DNA of 64,000 nucleotides from Roseitranquillus sediminis (GTDB lineage Bacteria; Pseudomonadota; Alphaproteobacteria; Rhodobacterales; Rhodobacteraceae): the NCBI RefSeq assembly GCF_016918935.1, contig NZ_JAFFOB010000018.1, positions 1-64,000 of the forward strand. Direction: 5' to 3'. The position numbers and the translations under genes were made by a program. Below, piece after piece: positions 27,717 through 36,644 of the stretch (the first letter of the stretch is position 1; the number at the start of each line of letters is the position of its first letter). The notes beneath the pieces are model-generated. The model searched no databases. It saw only the letters and a program-made list of their open reading frames with translations, and had not been told where the DNA came from.

Positions 27717-30700
27717 CGTATCGTTCTCCTTGCGAATGGACCGGGACCGTAGCGATCGGAAACCTGCGCGACGGCGATGTCCCAGGGCCGAGCGATCCCG
27801 TCCTCGGCCTGCATCGCGGCGGAGTAGCTCCAGGCAGGTCCGTCTGCCGTTGCCTCGCGGACGACCAATCCGCCGGCCAGGATGCGGACGAGATAGATCT
27901 CCCGCGGTTCGTCGAGCGGCACGTCGTAGCCGGCCCAACTGTCTCCCTCGATCCGGCTCCGCCTCGTCCAGGTGGCGACCATGTTTCCCGCCCGTCTCCG
28001 GACCCGCAGGTGCGCCGGCATGTACGGCCTCAGACCCGCGCCGGCAAACGCCCGGATTTCGTGCGTGTAGGATGTGTCGTCGTAAGATCCGAAGGCAGGC
28101 CCGATCCGCCAATGCCGCTCCAGCCCACGGGCAGACGCCGGCAGGTCGACCTGCACGGGCGCGCCGTCGAGCAGCACGAAGCGGCTTCCGGCGAGGCGCA
28201 GCCTATTGAGCCCGTAGTCTGTGCCCGCCTGCCCGCGCAGTCGGAGGCGCAGGTCGTAGATGTTCGGACCCACGAGATCGGCCGACGCAAACTGGAGCAC
28301 CTCCCAATCCTGCGCAGCCTCGTCACCCACTGCAGCGGCATTCGCTCCGTTCAGGACACGATCCCAAGTCGCAGAAGAAAGCGTCCCGCCATAGAGCCGC
28401 ACACGGAGGGCCGGCCCGCGGTCCACCGCTCCGGCACGTGCCGGCAGGAGGTCGGTCAGCGTTTCGCCGATCACGGATGCCGCCTCGATCGTGCTGTTCA
28501 GCACGTACCCATCGTCGGAAGTCGAGGCAAAGACCGAGACGCGTCCCGGCCAAGGATCTGCACTCGCGGCGAGATGCGGCGCGTGCGGCACTTCGTTCCC
28601 CTTTAGGAGAGGCAGATCGAGGAACACCGGGAACACTGGCAGCGCAGGGAGAAAGTCCGGCAGCCGTGCCGGCACCTCGGTCGCCTCGACCGGGTGATAG
28701 ATTTCGGGCTCGACCCGCACCGCCTCGATGAGTTGCAGGTCCGCTTGCTCGACCCGGTCCACGCGGTAGAGGCCACCTCCCTTCTCAAGGCGGATCGTGT
28801 CACCGGCGCCGATGAACGATCGGCTGGGCGGCAGGGCGAGCCGCACCTTGTCGCGCGAGACCCGCGTTTCGGCTAGCCATCGCTCGGTGATCTTCCGGCC
28901 CTCGGCCTGCGTCAGGACCAGCGGCAGCTCGGTGTGTGCGACGCCCAATCCTTTGTCGTCAGGAAAGACAGCCTCGGCGGCGCGGACTTCATAAATCCCG
29001 TCCGCCTCGACATGGGTCAGGCGCACACGGCCCGCGCTCTCCGCTTCTGGAACCCGCGTCGCTTCGACGTCGGCATCGAGTTCGTCGCAGATCGCAAGAT
29101 CGTCGGCCGTCACCGTGGCATCCGCCACGCCGGTGCGGCTGCGAAAGGCAAGTCGTCCTTCCCGCTCGACGGCGTCGAATCCGAAGGCCAGCATCAGCGG
29201 CTGCAGCGCTGCCCTGGCTCCGTCCACGCGGTCGATGGTGTATCCGCGCACGACGCCGTGCAGGCGGTCGAGATCGAGCGCGTCGACGCCGGACCTCGCA
29301 CAAATCTCGGCGACCACGTCGGCGAGCGATCGGGATGAAACACGTCCGGTCAGCCAGTGACCGCGGCTGTAGTTCTCGCCGTCGCTCCAGACGCCCACGG
29401 CTGCCGGAAACTGCGGATACGGCCGCGCGTCCCATGCCCAGACATGCGCGCGTCCCATGTCGACCATGAGACCACCATAGACCTCGGACCGCGGATTCTT
29501 CTCCGGGTCGCTCCAGTGCTGGAACATTGCGCGGAGGTACTGCATCTGGATGAGGTCGTCGCGCACTCCGGTCGAGTGGCGCGGCAGGTGCGATTCGGAG
29601 CTTTTCGGGTCGAGGAATTTGTTGGGCTCGTTGGTTCCCTTGTCGATGGCGGCGCATCCGAGTTCCGTGAACCAGATCGGCTTCGACTGCGGCTGCCACT
29701 CCGTCGGTTGCGCCGCGCGCACGCCGCTGCGGCGCTCGTGGTGCGGCTCTGACCACCAGGAGACCAAATCCTTGTAGCGATAGACCCACGGCTCGCCGTA
29801 GGCGCCGTCGGTGATCGGCGTCCGCTCCTGCCGTGCCTCCGCCTCCGCGTCGGCATAGTACCAGTCGAACCCCTCCCCGCCGGCGATATTCGCCTTCAGA
29901 TAATCAAGGTTGTAGATCGAGCCCCAGGCAGCGTCGGCATGGTCCAGCCCATCGCGCCAGTCCGACAGCGGCATGTAATTATCGATCCCGATGAAGTCGA
30001 TCGACGGATCGGCCCAGAGCGTGTCGAGGTGAAAGTAGAGATCATCCGACCCGTCCTGCGGCTGATAACCGAAATATTCGCTCCAGTCGGCGGCATAGCC
30101 GATGCGGGTATCAGGCCCCAGTACCTTGCGAACGTCCTGTGCCAGACGCTTCAGCTCGTCGACGGCCGGAAAGCCCTGCTCATCGCGGATCTGTGTCAGG
30201 CCTCGCATCTCCGAGCCGATGCAGAAGGCATCGACGCCACCTGCCGCGACGCAGAGGAACGCGTTGTGCAGGATGAAGCGGCGGAACGACCATTCGGGGG
30301 GGCCGGTGTAGGCTATGGTGTCGCCCGTGATGACGAAGTGCTCGGGTGAGGCCGTGCCGAAGAACTGCGCAACCTCCGCCAGTGCATCCACGCTTCCGTC
30401 CGGCGACCCAGGCCGCCCCGGAGCAGCCGACAGGGTAATGCGCCCGCGCCAGGGCAGCGCTGGCTGGTCGCTTGCATCGCTCCAGGGGTCCGGCAGGCCG
30501 TTACCATCCATCTGGTCCATCAGTATGAACGGGTAGAACACGGTCGCACTCCCGCGCGCGGCGATGGCGCGGATCGCCTGAATGACGGACTGGTCCGTCG
30601 GAGTGCCGCCGTAGACGGGGCGCCCCTCCTTGTACGGGACCTGCCGCGCCGCCTTCCGCGGCAGACCCGAGACGGTCCACGGGATACCCACACCATCCCG

Positions 30701-31630
30701 TTCACGGCGCTCGACCTTCGGACGCAGACTGCACTGGCCGCAGCGCAAGTCGTCACCGAACCAGGAGACGACGAGCGAGGTGGACTGCCATGTCGGCACC
30801 TCATCGCGCAAGGCGTCGAGCGATGTCACCAGGTCGGTGCGTCCGGAGGGCGAGTTGACGTTGGCGGAGCGGTTCCGGCCCGGATCATCCGAAAAATGGA
30901 CCGGCGTCGTCGCGAGTGCGTACTCGCCCGTTCCGGGCATCAGCGCGACGCCGCGTATGGATCGCGCCAAGCCGATGGCCTCGCCCTCCGATCGCGGCTG
31001 TTCGGGGCGCATCACCTCGAAGCTGAACTGCGGCACCCTGTTGCCGTAGTGCCCGAGCTCCAGATCCTCGATAACGACGTAGGCGACGCCACGGTAGGCA
31101 GGTGCATTGCCGGCACCCTCGATCGCCTCGATCCGCGGATCGGGGCACTGGATCTCCGTGCCCTTGTAGACCCGCAGGTCGAAGTCACCTGCCGGGATCT
31201 CATTGCCGTCTGCCCAGATCCGCCCGACGCGCGTGATCTCTCCCTCACAGAGCGCCAAGGCTAGGCTCACGCTGTAGCTGTAGGTCGTGGACTCCTGCCG
31301 CGGCGCCCCTTTTCCACCGCCTTCGGTTTCTACCCGCTCGGTCCTCTTGCGCTCCTTGAAGCGCGACGACCAGATGACCTGTCCGGACAGGCGCACGCGT
31401 CCGTACACTTGCGAGATCGCCGCGCCTTCGCTTGCGCCGGTGAGGCGAAAGCGATCGACGCCTCCATGCTCGACAGCCTTAGAGCCTTCGCCCAAGATCC
31501 TCTGGTCGATAATGCGCCCCGCAGTCGCGCCGAGCGCGCGGCCGAGCATGGTCGACGTCAGGCCGAATGCACTGAAGCCGAACATGCCGCCGCTCGCCGC
31601 GCCGGCTGCAGACAATACAAGCGTTGCCAT
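27713..31630 (-). CDS. GTA host-specificity/tail tip protein (orfg15)
   Basis: A 1305-residue protein with the RcGTA gp15 layout: an N-terminal tail-hub region (FSAFGLTSTMLGRALGA, VYGRVRLSGQVIWSS), a TIM-barrel/glycoside hydrolase-like domain (about 430-760, with WSDPSIDFIGIDNY-like and EGFDWYYADAEAEA segments), then tail tip domains to the C-terminus. In RcGTA this protein sits at the tail tip and meets the cell surface. ATG 31630 overlaps the orfg14 stop by one base. Full length with no internal stops. Confidence 0.88.
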   Translation of the reverse strand: MATLVLSAAGAASGGMFGFSAFGLTSTMLGRALGATAGRIIDQRILGEGSKAVEHGGVDRFRLTGASEGAAISQVYGRVRLSGQVIWSSRFKERKRTERVETEGGGKGAPRQESTTYSYSVSLALALCEGEITRVGRIWADGNEIPAGDFDLRVYKGTEIQCPDPRIEAIEGAGNAPAYRGVAYVVIEDLELGHYGNRVPQFSFEVMRPEQPRSEGEAIGLARSIRGVALMPGTGEYALATTPVHFSDDPGRNRSANVNSPSGRTDLVTSLDALRDEVPTWQSTSLVVSWFGDDLRCGQCSLRPKVERRERDGVGIPWTVSGLPRKAARQVPYKEGRPVYGGTPTDQSVIQAIRAIAARGSATVFYPFILMDQMDGNGLPDPWSDASDQPALPWRGRITLSAAPGRPGSPDGSVDALAEVAQFFGTASPEHFVITGDTIAYTGPPEWSFRRFILHNAFLCVAAGGVDAFCIGSEMRGLTQIRDEQGFPAVDELKRLAQDVRKVLGPDTRIGYAADWSEYFGYQPQDGSDDLYFHLDTLWADPSIDFIGIDNYMPLSDWRDGLDHADAAWGSIYNLDYLKANIAGGEGFDWYYADAEAEARQERTPITDGAYGEPWVYRYKDLVSWWSEPHHERRSGVRAAQPTEWQPQSKPIWFTELGCAAIDKGTNEPNKFLDPKSSESHLPRHSTGVRDDLIQMQYLRAMFQHWSDPEKNPRSEVYGGLMVDMGRAHVWAWDARPYPQFPAAVGVWSDGENYSRGHWLTGRVSSRSLADVVAEICARSGVDALDLDRLHGVVRGYTIDRVDGARAALQPLMLAFGFDAVEREGRLAFRSRTGVADATVTADDLAICDELDADVEATRVPEAESAGRVRLTHVEADGIYEVRAAEAVFPDDKGLGVAHTELPLVLTQAEGRKITERWLAETRVSRDKVRLALPPSRSFIGAGDTIRLEKGGGLYRVDRVEQADLQLIEAVRVEPEIYHPVEATEVPARLPDFLPALPVFPVFLDLPLLKGNEVPHAPHLAASADPWPGRVSVFASTSDDGYVLNSTIEAASVIGETLTDLLPARAGAVDRGPALRVRLYGGTLSSATWDRVLNGANAAAVGDEAAQDWEVLQFASADLVGPNIYDLRLRLRGQAGTDYGLNRLRLAGSRFVLLDGAPVQVDLPASARGLERHWRIGPAFGSYDDTSYTHEIRAFAGAGLRPYMPAHLRVRRRAGNMVATWTRRSRIEGDSWAGYDVPLDEPREIYLVRILAGGLVVREATADGPAWSYSAAMQAEDGIARPWDIAVAQVSDRYGPGPFARRTIR

Positions 31631-32073
31631 CAATCGTCTCCGGTAGGAAATGCGAAGCAGGCGACGATGCGCCGCCGCCAGGGGTCGGTCAGAAAGCTCT
31701 CGATCACCCCGTGACCGGAGTAGGCATGCACGAAAGTGGACCCGCCGCTCACAGCCAACAGGATGCCTAGATGCTTCGCTACCGATCCGTCCCTCATACG
31801 GAAGAGAAGGACGTCTCCCGGCAGAGCGTCGCCGGTCCCCTTTTCGATGAGGTGCCGGCGTGCTGCCGACCAGAGGCGCTCTTCGCGCTGCGGCTCCGCC
31901 CAGTCCGGCGTATAGGCCGGGACCGGCTCCGGCTCGCCTCCGTAGAGTTCGCGCCAAACGCCGCGGAGAAGGCCAAGGCAATCGGCGCCAGCGCCCTTGG
32001 TCGAGGCTTGATGACGATAAGGGGTGCCGACCCAGCCTTTTGCGGCGGCCACGATCGCATCTCTTGAACTCAT
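31630..32073 (-). CDS. GTA NlpC/P60 peptidase (orfg14)
   Basis: A 147-residue NlpC/P60-type cysteine peptidase. The catalytic pair is C32 (GADCLGLLRG) and H101 (AKHLGILLAV), with HAYSGHGV after it. In RcGTA it is a tail-associated murein peptidase that helps DNA cross the recipient wall. Overlaps orfg13 by ATGA. Confidence 0.88.
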   Translation of the reverse strand: MSSRDAIVAAAKGWVGTPYRHQASTKGAGADCLGLLRGVWRELYGGEPEPVPAYTPDWAEPQREERLWSAARRHLIEKGTGDALPGDVLLFRMRDGSVAKHLGILLAVSGGSTFVHAYSGHGVIESFLTDPWRRRIVACFAFPTGDD

Positions 32074-32942
32074 GTCAGGCTGCCCCCGTCGTTCGGCTTG
32101 CGGTCGTTCGGATAGGCCAACAGCCAGTCCTCACCGGGGATGTGCGGGAAGCCGCGGAAGTTCAGGAAGTTGTCGAACTTCGCCTTGCAGGTCTCGTCCC
32201 GCTTGTCGCACCCGGCCTCCACCCGAACCATGTCGCCGCGGGCGATGGGCAGCCGTAGCGCCTGCCACAGCTCGAGGCCACGGCCGCTCTCTCCGTGGCG
32301 GTCGTTCTTGATGATTCCGACCAACCCCTTCGCCTCACCTGAGAGGACACTCAGGCGGCCGCGCTCGAACCAGCGCGCATCGAAGTCCTGCAGCGAGGTG
32401 AAGCTGAAGGCGCGACCTGCCTCGACGTGCTCGACCGGTACGTCCCGCGACCACCGCCCGTTCGACAGGTCGACGCGACAGTTCCTGTCTCCCAACACAG
32501 CAGAGCACTGCCGCTGATAGATTCTGCCCTGTGGCTGATTGAGCGCCTCAGTCATGCCGCGCAGCTCCACGCGAAAGGCTCCGCCGCTCCGGGTGATCTC
32601 GCCAAGCGTCCCGGTAAACTGGATCCGGCGCTCGGCCGGGTTCGTCCAATTCACGAGCCAGGCGGTAACGGTAGCCCCGTCGAGGCGGCCTGCTTCGACA
32701 TCGGTCTCTCGAACCCCGTCGCCAGTCAGGACGCCAATTGCCTCGGAATTGTCGACCGAGAGCCCCGTGCCCTGCTGGAAGGCATGAGCCGTCATGCCGG
32801 AGTCGGCCCTGAAGGTCATGCCGGCGAAGCTGAGGTTCCGATCGTGGTCGGTGAAGCCAACGCTGAAGCCATCGCGCCTGACCAGACGCCAGCAGCGGCA
32901 TACCGTCGTCGCTCCCGTCTGCAGATGCTCGAGCAGGCTCAC
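32070..32942 (-). CDS. GTA baseplate hub protein, DUF2163 (orfg13)
   Basis: A 290-residue protein typical of the DUF2163/TIGR02218 family: GFTDHDRNLSFAGMTFRADSGM near the start, and a Cys-rich C-terminal part (LGDRNCRVDLSNGRW; CDKRDETCKAKFDN). In RcGTA gp13 holds a [4Fe-4S] cluster in the baseplate hub; several conserved Cys are present here (CSAVLGDRNC, CDKRDETC). Four-base overlaps on both sides. Confidence 0.85.
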   Translation of the reverse strand: MSLLEHLQTGATTVCRCWRLVRRDGFSVGFTDHDRNLSFAGMTFRADSGMTAHAFQQGTGLSVDNSEAIGVLTGDGVRETDVEAGRLDGATVTAWLVNWTNPAERRIQFTGTLGEITRSGGAFRVELRGMTEALNQPQGRIYQRQCSAVLGDRNCRVDLSNGRWSRDVPVEHVEAGRAFSFTSLQDFDARWFERGRLSVLSGEAKGLVGIIKNDRHGESGRGLELWQALRLPIARGDMVRVEAGCDKRDETCKAKFDNFLNFRGFPHIPGEDWLLAYPNDRKPNDGGSLT

Positions 32943-33568
32943 AGCCGGATCTCCACGACGGGTACTGAAGGGATTTCGCCCGCAGCGAAGCTGGAGACCG
33001 AGATCTGGAGTCGATCAACGTCGAAGCGCACTGGGACGTCGAAAGTGAAGCCAGCCGTCACCTCCGCGCCTTCCGGCGGCGGCGCGGTAAATTCGACGGC
33101 GCCGGTCTGGTGATCCACCTGCCAATGCTCCGGCGGAAGGTCCTCGCCGCCGACAGCCACCGAGACCGTGCCCGCGACCGGCTTGACGATCGGCCGTACA
33201 TAGCTCGCGCCGCCGGACGCGTATGTCTTTCCCAGCTGGAACGAGAGCTTCTCACCGTCACCCATTCCAAGACGCTGGTCAGCGGACGACGGCTCCTTGC
33301 TGGGCGCAGACGAAGTCCAGTCCGTCCAGTCCTTCCAGCGAAAACCGTGAAGTCGACCGCGCCGCGCCTCGAAGAACGCGATGAGCACATCGATGTCCGC
33401 GAGGGACCTCAGTCCCACTCCCGCGTCGTATCGGCGCCGCGAATGCTCCCACGGAGTGTTGCGCTCCTCGAACCCGTTCGCCAGCGCCACAACTTCCGTT
33501 CGCCTCTCCGGCCCTCCTGACGAGCCGAAGCTGAGCGCGATGGGAAACCTCACTTCGTGAAATGCCAC
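32939..33568 (-). CDS. GTA distal tail protein, DUF2460 (orfg12)
   Basis: A 209-residue protein of the DUF2460/TIGR02217 family: FHEVRFPIALSFGSSGGPER at the start, FFEARRGRLHGFRWKDWTDW mid-protein. It forms the distal tail ring under the baseplate in RcGTA. Overlaps orfg13 by ATGA and lies 13 bp from orfg11. Confidence 0.87.
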   Translation of the reverse strand: MAFHEVRFPIALSFGSSGGPERRTEVVALANGFEERNTPWEHSRRRYDAGVGLRSLADIDVLIAFFEARRGRLHGFRWKDWTDWTSSAPSKEPSSADQRLGMGDGEKLSFQLGKTYASGGASYVRPIVKPVAGTVSVAVGGEDLPPEHWQVDHQTGAVEFTAPPPEGAEVTAGFTFDVPVRFDVDRLQISVSSFAAGEIPSVPVVEIRL

Positions 33569-33581
33569 GTGGCCTCTTCCT

Positions 33582-34241
33582 TCAGCTGTTTCTATCCCCG
33601 CGCCCGAGCGCGCGGTTCATCTGCGCCGCGATCTGGCTCTGCGAGCGCCGGAAGCCTTCGATGTCGGGCGTGGAGATGTTGAAGACAACCGACACCGATC
33701 TGCCGCTGTCGCCGCGGACGCCCAGCTTGCCGTCCGATCCGCGAGCGAGCGGCATGATCGCCTCGGGTCCCGCCTCGCCCATCAGACCCATCCCGTCGCG
33801 CAGTGAAAAGGACGTGGCGCTCGATACAACGCCGCCCGAGGCGAAGCCTCTCACCCGGCCTTGAGTAAGGCTGCCACCCGCCGCGAAAGGCATCATCCCA
33901 GCGACTAGGCTCTGAACGCCTGAGCTGAAGAGTCCACTGACTTGGTTGGTGACCGGCTTCACCGCAGCCGAAAAGGCAGTATTGATCATCGACCGCCCGA
34001 TTTGGCTCAGCGCTTCCGAAAGCTTGCGTCCGTCGAAGATGACGTCGTCGAAAGCCCGCTTCAGGTCTCTTCCGAGGTTGACCGACAGGCTTTTCACGCC
34101 GCTATTCGTGGTCGAGATCGTGGACTGCACGCGCCCAAGCTCGCTGCTGAAGCCGGAGGCGACGTTTCGCGCTCCGGCCATAGCCTCCTCGAGCGCGGCA
34201 ACCTGGTCCTCGAACGACCCCATCGAGTCGATCTCTCGCAT
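33582..34241 (-). CDS. GTA tape measure protein (orfg11)
   Basis: A 219-residue, helix-rich protein with a Gly-rich tail: FSAAVKPVTNQVSGLFSSG, FASGGVVSSATSFSLRDG and LMGEAGPEAIMPL are tape-measure C-terminal features. The short length fits the short GTA tail. Placed between the chaperone and the distal tail protein, as in RcGTA. Confidence 0.85.
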   Translation of the reverse strand: MREIDSMGSFEDQVAALEEAMAGARNVASGFSSELGRVQSTISTTNSGVKSLSVNLGRDLKRAFDDVIFDGRKLSEALSQIGRSMINTAFSAAVKPVTNQVSGLFSSGVQSLVAGMMPFAAGGSLTQGRVRGFASGGVVSSATSFSLRDGMGLMGEAGPEAIMPLARGSDGKLGVRGDSGRSVSVVFNISTPDIEGFRRSQSQIAAQMNRALGRGDRNS

Positions 34242-34433
34242 CTAGGGTTCCTTCCTGTCTGGAAAGGCGCGGGCCAGCTCTTCCAGTCGCTGCCGGTTGA
34301 GCGGCGCCTGCCCCACGTCGCGGCCGAGCAGGATCAGGAGCTCGACCGGAGTGAGCTGCCAAAACTGCTGAGGCGTGAGCCCAAGCCCTCTGCATCCGGC
34401 GCGCATCAAGCCCGGCCAGTCGAACCTGCTCAT
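34242..34433 (-). CDS. GTA small tail assembly protein (orfg10.1)
   Basis: A 63-residue protein: DWPGLMRAGCRGLGLTPQQF then WQLTPVELLILLGRD. It matches the small phage tail assembly chaperone-like gene found between gp10 and gp11 of RcGTA. It overlaps orfg10 by four bases; an additional translation mechanism such as a frameshift fusion with gp10 is not evident. Confidence 0.8.
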   Translation of the reverse strand: MSRFDWPGLMRAGCRGLGLTPQQFWQLTPVELLILLGRDVGQAPLNRQRLEELARAFPDRKEP

Positions 34434-34753
34434 CCCTCGACGGTCGGTGCGCTGAATGCGTGGGCGAGAAGCAGACCCGCCGCGCGCGCGGCTTCGACCG
34501 GGCCGCCCTCGATCTCGACCGAGACAAGATCCTCCGCAGCACCGCGCCAGCCTCCGCCGCGCAGTCCGGCAACGATCAGCGCAAGGACGTCGCGCGTGGA
34601 GAACCGGCGTTCCTCGAAGCGCTCGACCAGCTCAACCAGGCTGTCCGCCTTCATCGAGGCTTCGAGTTCCGCCAGCGCTCCGAGCGTCAGCTTCAGCGTG
34701 TGCGGCTCTCCGTCGAGTTTCAGCTCGACCTCGCCACTCCATGGGTTCGCCAT
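34430..34753 (-). CDS. GTA tail protein gp10 (orfg10)
   Basis: A 107-residue protein starting MANPWSGEVELKLDGE, with LKLTLGALAELEA and LRGGGWRG. This is the GTA-gp10 family, which by position acts as tail assembly chaperone. Its ATG shares a base with the orfg9 stop. Confidence 0.83.
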   Translation of the reverse strand: MANPWSGEVELKLDGEPHTLKLTLGALAELEASMKADSLVELVERFEERRFSTRDVLALIVAGLRGGGWRGAAEDLVSVEIEGGPVEAARAAGLLLAHAFSAPTVEG

Positions 34754-35169
34754 CAGAGCGCCGTGAACGCAAGTGCGCCGGCCGATGCCATGGCGAGTTC
34801 ATATGTCGCCTCGCCATTGTAGTCGCCCGAATACTCGATTGATGTCAGCTGGAACGCACCCTCGACGATGCCGAAGTCGGGAATGATTACCTGGAACGCC
34901 GGCGTTTCTCCTTCAAAGAAAACGCGCCGCGCACGCTCGTCGGTCGCCGAGTCTTTGAAGATACCGGACCCGGAGATTGTCGCGGACTTGACGCCGGCGC
35001 CGGTCAGCAGCTCGCGCCACCCGCCCTCGCTGTCCAGGGTCGTGACGTCGACGCTTTCGGCGTTGAAGCTTACCCGAGTAGCGCGTAGGCCCGCGACGGT
35101 CTCGAACTCGCCACCTCCGGTCATGTCCAGCTTGATCAGAAGATCCTTGCCGTTCTGCGCTGCCATCAC
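34753..35169 (-). CDS. GTA major tail tube protein (orfg9)
   Basis: A 138-residue major tail protein (TIGR02126-type): KDLLIKLDMTGGGEFETVAG at the start, TISGSGIFKD and the LTSIEYSGDYNGEATYELAM end. It polymerises into the tail tube. Overlaps orfg8 by four bases; start may be the first or second Met. Confidence 0.87.
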   Translation of the reverse strand: MMAAQNGKDLLIKLDMTGGGEFETVAGLRATRVSFNAESVDVTTLDSEGGWRELLTGAGVKSATISGSGIFKDSATDERARRVFFEGETPAFQVIIPDFGIVEGAFQLTSIEYSGDYNGEATYELAMASAGALAFTAL

Positions 35170-35600
35170 TTGGTCTCCGATTCTGTTGAATGGGTATCTT
35201 GCACGTGGGCGCGGAAGCTGAGGTCGATCCGCCGGATCGTCCCCGCCTCCAGCCGACGAGCCTGCGCCCGGCGGAAGTTCAGCGCGACGAGGTGCCCCCG
35301 CACCATTGGCAGCCGTGTGCCGACAAGGGCGTCCGCGATCGCTCCCGCGGCGGCCTTGGCCGTCTGAAAGCCGGCGGCATCGGTCACGACGCTGACAACG
35401 AAGTCGTGCCGGGCGCCGTGTCCCGACTTGTCGGACCAGTCGCGCACGTCTTCCGGTCCGATGCTGACATAGGTGGACGGCACCTGTCCGGCGGGCACGA
35501 CGTCGTAAATCGCCTCGCCCACCTCGGCGTTGACTGCCGCATCCGACATCAGGCGCTGGTAGACCGCCTGTTGCAAGGCGGCGGACATGCCGTAGCTCAT
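35166..35600 (-). CDS. GTA tail terminator, DUF3168 (orfg8)
   Basis: A 144-residue DUF3168 protein (ALQQAVYQRLMSDAAV; YVSIGPEDVRDWSD). ATG 35600 lies after GGAGGAGGTG and overlaps the orfg7 stop. In RcGTA gp8 caps the tail at the head side. Confidence 0.85.
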   Translation of the reverse strand: MSYGMSAALQQAVYQRLMSDAAVNAEVGEAIYDVVPAGQVPSTYVSIGPEDVRDWSDKSGHGARHDFVVSVVTDAAGFQTAKAAAGAIADALVGTRLPMVRGHLVALNFRRAQARRLEAGTIRRIDLSFRAHVQDTHSTESETK

Positions 35601-35938
35601 GCCGACACCTCCTCCCGCGCGAAACATTCGAGGTAGGTGCCTTTCGGATCCCGCTCCGTAACTGCCAGTATGCGGAAGATCCGCGAGCCCTCCCGGAACC
35701 TCTGGTCCGGCTTCGGCCGCGAGGGAGCGCCGTGGGGAGCGCCGCGCACGGTGATCCGGTAGGGCACCGTAGAGACGGTCAGCACTCCCGCCGCGGCGCG
35801 CTCCGAGCCGGTGCCCGCACGCACGTCCGCCCATAGAACGCCCAGCGACATCCATATCTCCGTAAATCCGCCGGCGCCGTCAGAAACCTTCTGCGGCTCC
35901 TCGAGCACCAGCTTTCGGTTGAGCATCACCTCCGCCAT
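35597..35938 (-). CDS. GTA head-tail closure/stopper protein (orfg7)
   Basis: A 113-residue head-tail joining family protein (LNRKLVLEEPQKVSDGAGG; RFREGSRIFRILAVTERDP). I chose ATG 35938 (sharing a base with the orfg6 stop) rather than the GTG one codon earlier. Confidence 0.83.
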   Translation of the reverse strand: MAEVMLNRKLVLEEPQKVSDGAGGFTEIWMSLGVLWADVRAGTGSERAAAGVLTVSTVPYRITVRGAPHGAPSRPKPDQRFREGSRIFRILAVTERDPKGTYLECFAREEVSA

Positions 35939-36531
35939 CACGCGCCCCCAAAGAGCCTGACATTGCGATAGCGATCGAGCAGCGACGTGACGCCGTAAGG
36001 CATCGGTCCGGCCGAAGCCGAGCCCTGACCGCGGTTTTCGTAGTAGTGCGCCGCCAGCAGAAATACCGCGCGCGTCAGATCCGCAGGCAGCTCGTTCCAG
36101 CTCGTGGCATAGCCGGCATCGAAGTCGATCTCCGCACGCCCGCCCACAGGGATGGACGGCAGGAACAATGACGTTGAAGCCACCCGCGGGCGATGGACAT
36201 CCCGCTCAAGGACGTATCGTGAAGGGTCCACGACGTGGACTTGACCGGTGCGGTCCACGATCGCCAGCTGACACACCTGTACCACCGGTGCCACGGGCAG
36301 CGTATGACGTGCCAAGTCGCGCCATGCAGAAACCGTCCACTTGAAGCTGCGGATCAACAGCGCCTTGCCGGTGCGGCCCTCGACCGCTGCTATGGCCGCT
36401 CGCAGCGCATCGTCCAGTACACCGTCCTGGACGTAATCGTCCGCGAAGCCGGTGCCCAGTCTCAGGTGTTCTCGGAATGACTGGATCGGCAGCGCCTCGG
36501 CCGGCACCCAGGTGGTCTCGCTCAACATCAT
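35938..36531 (-). CDS. GTA head-tail connector/adaptor (orfg6)
   Basis: A 197-residue phage head-tail connector-type protein (FREHLRLGTGFADD; IDFDAGYATSWNELPADLTR; AHYYENRG). It bridges portal and stopper. About 110 bp separate it from the capsid gene, a gap also expected in RcGTA. Confidence 0.83.
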   Translation of the reverse strand: MMLSETTWVPAEALPIQSFREHLRLGTGFADDYVQDGVLDDALRAAIAAVEGRTGKALLIRSFKWTVSAWRDLARHTLPVAPVVQVCQLAIVDRTGQVHVVDPSRYVLERDVHRPRVASTSLFLPSIPVGGRAEIDFDAGYATSWNELPADLTRAVFLLAAHYYENRGQGSASAGPMPYGVTSLLDRYRNVRLFGGA

Positions 36532-36644
36532 TGCGGGGGTCTCCGGATCAACTCGTGTCGGACAGGGCTAGGCCGCTGCCGGTGCGGGGGCGCTCTGGCG
36601 CCGGGGGCGCGGGCCGCCGTAGCGACCCGCATTCACCCCCAAGG